64,000 bases of DNA. Source: Metabacillus sp. B2-18. GTDB taxonomy: Bacteria; Bacillota; Bacilli; Bacillales; Bacillaceae. The stretch lies in contig NZ_CP088245.1 in assembly GCF_021117275.1 (NCBI RefSeq), positions 3,509,501-3,573,500 of the forward strand, given 5' to 3'. Of this stretch, positions 57,876 through 64,000 are shown one piece after another. The position numbers were made by a program, and so were the translations under genes. The notes below the pieces were generated by a model, which was given only the letters and a program-made list of their open reading frames with translations, did no database searches and was not told where the DNA came from. How positions within the stretch are numbered: position 1 is the stretch's first letter; every line of letters begins with the position of its first letter.

Positions 57876-59315
57876 TTAATCTTCTTCTTCTTCATCACGT
57901 TCATCATAATTAGGCATTCCAAACATTTGACCACCTGGGGCTGGTTGCGCTGGATTGTATCCATAAGGACCTGCACCATATGGGGCATAACCTGGTTGGG
58001 CCATAAATGGTTGCTGATATGGTTGTTGATATGGCTGCTGATACGGTTGCTGAGCTGGAAAACCGCCATATGGTTGTGCCATAGGGTATCCGCCATATTG
58101 GTATGGATTTGCATATGGTGTTGGTCCTCCGCAACCACAATCATCTTGATCATATGCCGGTGCTACTGCCTGTGGATATGGCATACTTGGCATTTGTGGT
58201 TGGTTTTCATACTCATACTCATCAGGCATTTCATCATAAGCACCCATAACCTGGTTAGGATATCCAGTGAAGCCCGGTCCAGGCATAACTAGTGACACAG
58301 GTACTCCTGCATATGGATTTACTGGAAAGTTTGGTGCATATTGAGCAGGTGCTGCTTGTGGGTATGGCATATTTTGCATATGTCCCTGATTTTCATAATC
58401 ATAATCATCATCTTCATCATATTCCTCAGGACTTAGTTGCGTTGGATAAGGTTGGTTCGGCATCATCCCCATCCCTGGTCCATATCCATATGGCATTTGC
58501 ATTGGATAGTATGGAGCAGGTGGACAAAGACCTGATCCTGGTAAAACGGGTGAAACTGGTACCATATACTGCGGTGAAACATATTGCGGCTGGTACATTG
58601 CCGGCTGATTATAAGCAGGCATCTGCATTTGTGGCATATTAGGTACATTCGGGACATTTGCCATATTAGCTAAATTCGGCATGTTTGGTACATTAGGCAT
58701 ATTGGCCATATCTTTTAAGTCCTCCTTATCTTCTGTTGCTTCTGGTAAGTAAAATGGCTCTAGTTTTTCTTCTGCGTCTACTTTTGTCATATCAGGCAAG
58801 ACATTTGCCGGTTTTGGTGGAAGTTGTGGATTTGCCATGTTTGGCATCATCGCCATATTCACCGTATAATAATTATTCACATCCATGCCAGTATATACCG
58901 GATGTTGCGCATTTGGTACAGGCGGTATATAGGGTTTTGATGGTTTTTCTGTTAAAGGCTCTTTTGGCATAGTGTCTTCAACATCTACTACTGCCTTTGG
59001 CTTTTCTTTTGCAAATGGATGCTCGGCGTTAGGCATTTGCTTCTGGATAGGAGCCTCCTCTTGAATTGGTGCAATTTGCTGTATAGGTGCCTCTTTTTTT
59101 ATTGGCGCTGTTTGCTGTATAGGCGCTTCCTTCTTAATTGGTGCTTCTTTTTTTACAGCTACATTACCAGAAGGTACTTTGATCTTCATTCCAGGCATGA
59201 TAAGATCTGGATTACTTAATTGTGTATTCATTCCTTTTAACTCTTCAAAATCAACTCCGTATTTTTTTGCAATTTTCCAAAGAGTGTCGCCTTTTTGTAC
59301 AATATGAATTTTCAA
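57876..59315 (-). CDS. safA: SafA, LysM spore coat morphogenetic protein
   Basis: Organises the inner coat at the cortex-coat interface. The 479-residue protein begins KIHIVQKGDTLWKIAKKYGVDFEEL, a LysM domain (1-50). Next comes a repeated linker (KKEAPIQQ-type units, about 55-90), then Pro/Asn/Met/Tyr/Gln-rich low complexity with NMPN-type and QQPYQ repeats, ending in DEREEEED-like acidic residues. TTG 59315 is chosen because GGAGG lies upstream and LysM starts there; the 44-residue longer frame is unsupported. It is longer than B. subtilis SafA (387). In that species an internal start makes a shorter form. Confidence 0.92.
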   Translation of the reverse strand: MKIHIVQKGDTLWKIAKKYGVDFEELKGMNTQLSNPDLIMPGMKIKVPSGNVAVKKEAPIKKEAPIQQTAPIKKEAPIQQIAPIQEEAPIQKQMPNAEHPFAKEKPKAVVDVEDTMPKEPLTEKPSKPYIPPVPNAQHPVYTGMDVNNYYTVNMAMMPNMANPQLPPKPANVLPDMTKVDAEEKLEPFYLPEATEDKEDLKDMANMPNVPNMPNLANMANVPNVPNMPQMQMPAYNQPAMYQPQYVSPQYMVPVSPVLPGSGLCPPAPYYPMQMPYGYGPGMGMMPNQPYPTQLSPEEYDEDDDYDYENQGHMQNMPYPQAAPAQYAPNFPVNPYAGVPVSLVMPGPGFTGYPNQVMGAYDEMPDEYEYENQPQMPSMPYPQAVAPAYDQDDCGCGGPTPYANPYQYGGYPMAQPYGGFPAQQPYQQPYQQPYQQPFMAQPGYAPYGAGPYGYNPAQPAPGGQMFGMPNYDERDEEEED

Positions 59316-59372
59316 TGCTTTCCCTCCTAAGCCTAAAAATAAATCTAAGCCAACTTCTTCGATGAATGAATG

Positions 59373-59411
59373 AACATAATGATGATTGACAAATGAAGAA
59401 ATCATTATGTT
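59373..59411. repeat. inverted repeat in the safA upstream region
   Basis: AACATAATGAT (59373-59383) and ATCATTATGTT (59401-59411) are perfect complements separated by 17 nt. It lies about 60-95 bases before safA and could be an operator or a leader hairpin. The rest of 59316-59604 shows no gene. Confidence 0.5.
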
Positions 59412-59604
59412 GCTTGAGCAAGTTATAAAGAATTCAGATAATGCCATTAATCTTCATAACAATTTATGAGTAAGAAATGGCGAATATGAATAAAATGATA
59501 ATAAAAGTGGATAAACCTAATGGAAACAGACCTTGTTACAATACTATGATTCAGTGTTGAAAATTATTAGAGTTTTTTTAAAGAGAATTAAGTTATCTCA
59601 TTAA

Positions 59605-59636
59605 AATAAAAAAAGAACCGACTAAGTCGATTCCTT
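59605..59636 (-). terminator. terminator after nadA
   Basis: GAACCGAC (59615-59622) pairs with GTCGATTC (59625-59632; one G-T pair), with a T-run on the minus strand from the A-run at 59607-59614. Confidence 0.85.
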
Positions 59637-59647
59637 TTAGGTGTATT

Positions 59648-60760
59648 TTATACATTTGCGAGCATACGATCTAATGCTAAAACAGCATCTTTTGTAATTT
59701 GTTCCGGTACAACAATTTGGTTAGAGATTTCTCCCTTTTCAAGTCCTTCTAAGGCCCAGAGAAGATGAGGCAAGTCAATGCGGTTCATTGTTAAACACGG
59801 GCACATAAATGGATTTAATGAGACAATTTTTTTATCTGAATGATTTTGGATGAGTCGATTAACAAGGTTCATTTCTGTTCCAATTGCCCACTTTGTTCCT
59901 GGTTCAGCTGCCTCGATCATATCAATAATATATTTAGTAGAACCGGCGTAATCAGATAAGCCAACAACTTCACGACTACATTCAGGGTGAACAATGATAT
60001 TCATATCAGGCTCTGTTTTTCGGATATGTTCAATATTTTTTACTGTAAAATTCTCGTGAACAGAACAATGTCCCTTCCAAAGAATGACAACAATTTCTTC
60101 TACATGATTACCTTCATACTCCAGCTCATTCGTAATCGGATTCCAGATTGCCATTTTGTCTAAAGGAACCCCTAAATCATAAGCTGTGTTTCTTCCTAAA
60201 TGCTGATCCGGTAAAAATAAAATCCGTTGTTTTTGAGTAAATGCCCATTCTAGCATTTTTTTTGCATTGGATGATGTTACCGTTGCTCCACCATTTTTAC
60301 CAACAAATGCTTTAATTGCTGCAGTCGAGTTAACATAAGTTAGCGGAAGAATTGTATCTCCAAAAATCATTTGCAGCTTTTCCCACGCACGATCTGTTTG
60401 ATCAATATCTGCCATATCGGCCATTGAACACCCGGCTCTCATATCAGGTAAAATTACTTTTTGATTTTCTGATGTTAACATATCTGCTGTTTCAGCCATA
60501 AAATGAACACCGCAAAATACAATATACTCAGCCTCTTTATTTAATGCTGCCGCTTGAGCTAATTGCAGAGAATCACCAGTAACATCAGAGAATTGGACAA
60601 CTTCATCTTTTTGATAATGATGTCCTGGTATATAAAGCTTTGTACCGAATTTCTCTTTAATTTCCTTTACTCTTCTTTCCATTTCTTCAGTTGTTAAATT
60701 TTTATAGAATTCCGGCATCATTTCTTTCTTTTCGTGTTCAAGGATATCTAACAGTTCCAT
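59648..60760 (-). CDS. nadA: quinolinate synthase A
   Basis: Condenses iminoaspartate with dihydroxyacetone phosphate to quinolinate, using a 4Fe-4S cluster. The 370-residue protein is the long Bacillus type. Likely cluster cysteines are C111 (MRAGCSMAD), C232 (KGHCSVHE) and C320 (NPFMCPCL). Other marks are [22 protein letters not shown] and [11 protein letters not shown] follows GGGGGAA. It is the last gene of nadB-nadC-nadA, 12 nt after nadC. Confidence 0.97.
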   Translation of the reverse strand: MELLDILEHEKKEMMPEFYKNLTTEEMERRVKEIKEKFGTKLYIPGHHYQKDEVVQFSDVTGDSLQLAQAAALNKEAEYIVFCGVHFMAETADMLTSENQKVILPDMRAGCSMADMADIDQTDRAWEKLQMIFGDTILPLTYVNSTAAIKAFVGKNGGATVTSSNAKKMLEWAFTQKQRILFLPDQHLGRNTAYDLGVPLDKMAIWNPITNELEYEGNHVEEIVVILWKGHCSVHENFTVKNIEHIRKTEPDMNIIVHPECSREVVGLSDYAGSTKYIIDMIEAAEPGTKWAIGTEMNLVNRLIQNHSDKKIVSLNPFMCPCLTMNRIDLPHLLWALEGLEKGEISNQIVVPEQITKDAVLALDRMLANV

Positions 60761-60772
60761 TGATGTTCCCCC

Positions 60773-61603
60773 CTATTTTACATTTAAGCTTATATCTAAT
60801 GATCTGTATGAATGTGTAAGTATTCCTAAGGATATATAGTCAACATTCGTATGACGATAATCCGCTAAATTGTGCAAGCCAATTCCACCAGAAGCTTCAG
60901 TGATAATATGCTTTGGTGTTATTTCTGCAAATCTCGCTACCTCTTCTGGTGACCGATTATCAAACATAATCACATCCGCACCTGCATCAATCGCTTCTTG
61001 TAACTGCTCCTCTGTTTCAATTTCCACTTCAATTTTTATCATATGTCCCGTACTTTCTCTTACTTTATTTACAGCATTTTTAATTGAGCCAGAAAATGCG
61101 ATATGATTATCTTTAATCATCACTCCATCATACAAGCCAAAACGATGATTAAATCCGCCACCACAACGAACAGCGTATTTTTCAAACATTCTTAAACCAG
61201 GAGATGTTTTTCTTGTATCACAAATCCTTGTAGTATTTGATTGAAGCAAGTGGATAGCTTTATTTGTTAATGTTGCAATTCCACTCATGCGTTGAAGCAG
61301 ATTTAAGATAACACGTTCTCCACTTAAAATAACGGCAACCGGTCCTTCAATTTCTGCAATAATGTCTCCTTTTTGAAGAAGATCACCATCTTGTTTTTTT
61401 AGATTTACTATTACATCAGAATGAAATAAAGAATAACCAGCTTCAATAATGTTCACTCCTGCAAGTACTCCCTCTTCTTTCGCAAGAATAACAGCCTCTC
61501 CTCTAGCCTCCACGCCAAAGATCGTCTGACTGGATACATCTAATTCACCTAGGTCTTCTAAGAAAAACTCTTCCAACTTTTTCTTTAGTTTTATAACATT
61601 CAC
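60773..61603 (-). CDS. nadC: nicotinate-nucleotide pyrophosphorylase (carboxylating)
   Basis: Converts quinolinate and PRPP to nicotinate mononucleotide. The 276-residue protein has the family length and signature ERVILNLLQRMSGIAT, TRKTSPGLRMFEKYAVRCGGGFNHRFGLYDGVMIKDNH, and IKIEVEIETEEQ with late GADVIMFDN and ITEASGGIGL. It starts 2 nt after the nadB stop codon, so the genes are tightly coupled. Confidence 0.97.
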   Translation of the reverse strand: MNVIKLKKKLEEFFLEDLGELDVSSQTIFGVEARGEAVILAKEEGVLAGVNIIEAGYSLFHSDVIVNLKKQDGDLLQKGDIIAEIEGPVAVILSGERVILNLLQRMSGIATLTNKAIHLLQSNTTRICDTRKTSPGLRMFEKYAVRCGGGFNHRFGLYDGVMIKDNHIAFSGSIKNAVNKVRESTGHMIKIEVEIETEEQLQEAIDAGADVIMFDNRSPEEVARFAEITPKHIITEASGGIGLHNLADYRHTNVDYISLGILTHSYRSLDISLNVK

Positions 61604-61605
61604 TT

Positions 61606-63159
61606 TTATACCCCCACAACCATTTCATTCTTTGATCTAAATACTTGTTTTCGATGCCATTTTTCTACTTGATTTGGATAATCTAAACGATAATGACCGC
61701 CTCTACTCTCAGTCCTGCTAAGAGAAGAAGTTGTGATCAACCAACCAACTGTCAGCATATTTGTTCTTTCTATTTCATCTATTGTGAAATCCTTCACATT
61801 AATATCCCAAAAAGAGATCTGATCCCGATAAGATTCAAACCATTGCTTTGCGAAAAGAAGCTCTTCCTCTGTTCTTTGAATTCCAACATATTTTGTCATG
61901 ATTTCTTGAATTTCTTGTTTAGTCGGAAGTTTTTTGTTGTCATAATTACTATTTTTATTTGAGTGAAGATTAATATTCGTTGTAGTTTGATGTTCAAAAG
62001 GTTGTGATAAAAGATAAGTTGCCAATCTTTGACCGAATACAAGCCCTTCCAACAAAGAGTTGCTTGCTAACCGGTTGGCACCGTGTACACCTGTACATGC
62101 CGCTTCACCAATTGCATATAAGTTCTTAATACTTGTCTCCCCTTTATCATTTGTAACGATACCACCCATCAAAAAATGCATGCCAGGAGCAACGGGGATT
62201 TTTCCTAATTCAAGTTTTACTCCATATTTTCTGCAAAGTGCAGAAATCGTAGGAAATCTTAAAGAAAAGTTCTCGATCATAGAGATATCTAGAAAAACAC
62301 GATTTCCTTTTTTCATTTCATAGAAAATGGCTCTTGAAACAATATCTCTTGAAGCCAAGTCAGCTTGAGGATGCAATTTACTCATAAAAGCTTCGTCATT
62401 TTGATTAATTAAAATGGCTCCTTCTCCTCGAACAGCCTCAGAAATAAGGCCAACACACTTTCCATCTATATGAAGCATCGTCGGATGAAATTGAATAAAT
62501 TCCATATCAGCAATGTCTGCTCCTGCCCTATATGCCATTGCAATTCCATCACCCGTGATCACATCTGCATTTGAGGTATGCCCATAAACAGCTCCACAAC
62601 CACCACTTGCAATAATTGTTTTACTTGCTAGGTATTGCTTACATTCCCCTTTGTTGTTTTTTGTATTAACACCAACACATTTTCCACTCTCAATCACTAG
62701 CTCGATCGCCATTTCATTTTCAATCATAGAAACATATTTTTTCGTCTTTTGATACAGAAAAGTGGTCAACTCTTTACCAGTTGCATCTCCACCAGCATGA
62801 ATAATCCGATTCCTACTATGAGCCCCTTCTTTCCCAAGCAATAATTGTCCGTATGGATTAGTATCAAAATTCATTCCATTTTGTATTAACCCCTGAATCT
62901 CAGAAGGACCATCTTGTACAAGGTACTCAACGTTCTGCACATGATTATGATCACAACCAGCAGCCAATGTATCTTCATAATGAAGCTTCCAAGAATCTTT
63001 TGAATCTACTGCTGCAGCGACTCCACCTTGGGCAAGCATTGAATTACTTGCTGACCATGAAGACTTTGTAATGATTGTCACATTCAGGTAACGAAGATGA
63101 TACGCAGCAGAAAGTGCCGCAAGTCCACTACCGATAATAATAACATCTGTTTGAGGCAT
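61606..63159 (-). CDS. nadB: L-aspartate oxidase
   Basis: FAD enzyme that oxidises aspartate to iminoaspartate, the first step of this NAD route. The 517-residue protein has the FAD-binding start DVIIIGSGLAALSAAYHL, SMLAQGGVAAAVD, GNRVFLDIS and the succinate-dehydrogenase-like HFLMGGIVTND with LYAIGEAACTGVHGANRLASNSLLEGLVFG. ATG follows AGGAGGGG. It heads nadB-nadC-nadA and is divergent from nifS, with a 117-bp shared control region. Confidence 0.97.
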   Translation of the reverse strand: MPQTDVIIIGSGLAALSAAYHLRYLNVTIITKSSWSASNSMLAQGGVAAAVDSKDSWKLHYEDTLAAGCDHNHVQNVEYLVQDGPSEIQGLIQNGMNFDTNPYGQLLLGKEGAHSRNRIIHAGGDATGKELTTFLYQKTKKYVSMIENEMAIELVIESGKCVGVNTKNNKGECKQYLASKTIIASGGCGAVYGHTSNADVITGDGIAMAYRAGADIADMEFIQFHPTMLHIDGKCVGLISEAVRGEGAILINQNDEAFMSKLHPQADLASRDIVSRAIFYEMKKGNRVFLDISMIENFSLRFPTISALCRKYGVKLELGKIPVAPGMHFLMGGIVTNDKGETSIKNLYAIGEAACTGVHGANRLASNSLLEGLVFGQRLATYLLSQPFEHQTTTNINLHSNKNSNYDNKKLPTKQEIQEIMTKYVGIQRTEEELLFAKQWFESYRDQISFWDINVKDFTIDEIERTNMLTVGWLITTSSLSRTESRGGHYRLDYPNQVEKWHRKQVFRSKNEMVVGV

Positions 63160-63180
63160 AACACCCCTCCTGTAATTTAC

Positions 63181-63217
63181 ACCTGTCTTGACACCTATAT
63201 TTACATAAATTTAAAAT
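63181..63217. promoter_or_regulatory. nadB/nifS divergent control region, promoter and possible NiaR site
   Basis: On the plus strand TTGACA (63188-63193), 18-bp spacer, TAAAAT (63212-63217) forms a promoter for nifS. TGTCTTGACA (63184-63193) is a short palindrome overlapping the -35. In B. subtilis a niacin-responsive repressor (YrxA/NiaR) controls this intergenic region; the operator placement here is inference. Confidence 0.45.
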
Positions 63218-63276
63218 AATGACAAGAGTTTTTATTTCTATCTTTATAAGATTATTAGAATAATAGGGGTGATACC

Positions 63277-64000
63277 GTGATTTATCTTGACTATGCAGCA
63301 ACAACACCAATGAGTGACAATGCTCTTCACATATATACGAAAGCCGCAAAAAGTGCATTTGGAAACAGCAGTAGCTTACATGATATTGGGGAAATTTCAG
63401 CAAAAACACTACATGCCTCTAGAAAAATCATTGGAGATTCTATTGGCGGAAATGAAAAAGGCGTTTATTTTACAAGCGGAGGTAGTGAAGCAAATATAGT
63501 TGCTGTTCAATCTTTATTAAATGGCTTAGATTCTAACAAAAAACATTTGATTACCACTGTAATGGAGCATTCTTCGCTTTTTACTTATTTCAAAAAGCTA
63601 GAATCTGAAGGGTTTGAAGTAACTTTCTTATCTCCTGATAAATATGGGAACATTTCATTATCTTCAGTAAAAAAGGCAATAAAGAGTGATACAGGACTTG
63701 TCTCCATTCAACACGGTAATTCAGAGATAGGAAGCATACAGCCTATTGAAGAAATTGGACTATCTTTAAAAGAAATGGGAATTATTTTTCATAGTGATTG
63801 TGTTCAAACATTTGGAAAAATACCTCTGAATGTTACCAATATTGATGCAATATCAATTTCAAGTCACAAAATTTACGGCCCTAAAGGAATCGGGGCAGCA
63901 TATATAAATCCATCTATTCATTGGCACCCTGTCATACCAGGTACAACACACGAATTCGGGTTTCGACCTGGAACAGTCGATGTTCCTGCTGCTGCAGCAT
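63277..64000 (+). CDS. nifS: NifS-like cysteine desulfurase of the nad locus (partial, runs off window)
   Basis: The first 241 codons are visible. The protein begins IYLDYAATTPMSD, with YFTSGGSEANIVAV, the MEHSS substrate region, HSDCVQTFGK and the PLP-lysine motif ISSHKIYGPKGIG; the active-site Cys lies beyond the window. GTG start with AGGGGTG upstream. Position divergent to nadBCA indicates the B. subtilis nifS (nadX) gene, thought to mature the iron-sulfur cluster of NadA. It is distinct from the iscS gene at 22672. Confidence 0.93.
   Translation, partial: MIYLDYAATTPMSDNALHIYTKAAKSAFGNSSSLHDIGEISAKTLHASRKIIGDSIGGNEKGVYFTSGGSEANIVAVQSLLNGLDSNKKHLITTVMEHSSLFTYFKKLESEGFEVTFLSPDKYGNISLSSVKKAIKSDTGLVSIQHGNSEIGSIQPIEEIGLSLKEMGIIFHSDCVQTFGKIPLNVTNIDAISISSHKIYGPKGIGAAYINPSIHWHPVIPGTTHEFGFRPGTVDVPAAAA

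Noticed and set aside
57876..58720. Repetitive sequence resembling a repeat array
   Set aside because: The repeats are in-frame codons of the SafA low-complexity region, not evenly spaced direct repeats with unique spacers, so not CRISPR.

Overview
The window is a stretch of low-GC chromosome from an endospore-forming member of the Bacillaceae. The organism is inferred from an intact sigK, the sporulation genes spoVB, bofC, safA and coxA, an RsfA-family regulator, T-box leaders, 6S RNA, strong AGGAGG-type ribosome binding sites and frequent TTG/GTG starts. Gene order closely follows what I recall of the Bacillus subtilis yrrS-pbpI ... nadABC-nifS region, so most of the window is conserved core chromosome. 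No comparison could be run, and species is not assigned.

Layout. 1-2.1 kb: 3' end of a transposase gene, a long intergenic hairpin, a Tyr/Pro-rich micro-ORF, uninterrupted sigK (no skin element), then several micro-ORFs including a yrzI-type gene. 2.2-6.9 kb: yrhC, mtnN, yrzA, yrrS, pbpI, greA. 7.2-13.3 kb: udk, trhP2, trhP1 and trmR (tRNA wobble uridine modification), mltG, yrzB, ruvX, ireB. 13.3-27 kb: alaS with its T-box, yrrI, yrzQ, yrzR, yrrD, recD2, yrrB, mnmA, iscS, cymR, a YczE-like gene, rarA and, on the other strand, an RsfA-family gene. 27-33.8 kb: tcdA, 6S-1 RNA, aspS-hisS with a T-box and an inserted intergenic repeat, yrzK, yrvJ. 33.9-45.6 kb: dtd, relA, apt, recJ, yrvD, a CDF transporter, secDF, comN, spoVB. 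45.7-47.4 kb: a complete IS1595-type element. 47.4-54.5 kb: yrbG, an ArsB-like permease, yrzE, yajC, tgt, queA, a DUF2905 gene, ruvB, ruvA. 54.7-64 kb: bofC, coxA, a complete IS1182-type element, safA, nadA-nadC-nadB and the divergent start of nifS.

Functionally the window joins tRNA biology (alaS, aspS, hisS, mnmA with iscS, tcdA, trhP1/P2 with trmR, tgt with queA, dtd), DNA repair and recombination (recD2, rarA, recJ, ruvA, ruvB, ruvX), stringent response and purine salvage (relA, apt), protein export (secDF, yajC), NAD synthesis and sporulation.

I see no new defence or biosynthetic system. The most notable observations are: an IS1595-family element, delimited by terminal repeats and a perfect 8-bp target duplication, that carries a YhfM-like lipoprotein passenger gene; an IS1182-family element sitting in the safA terminator, with the whole 26-bp terminator hairpin duplicated at both ends; a palindromic repeat inserted between the hisS T-box terminator and the hisS start codon; an 85-bp palindrome downstream of secDF; and a cluster of micro-ORFs and duplicated terminators next to sigK.
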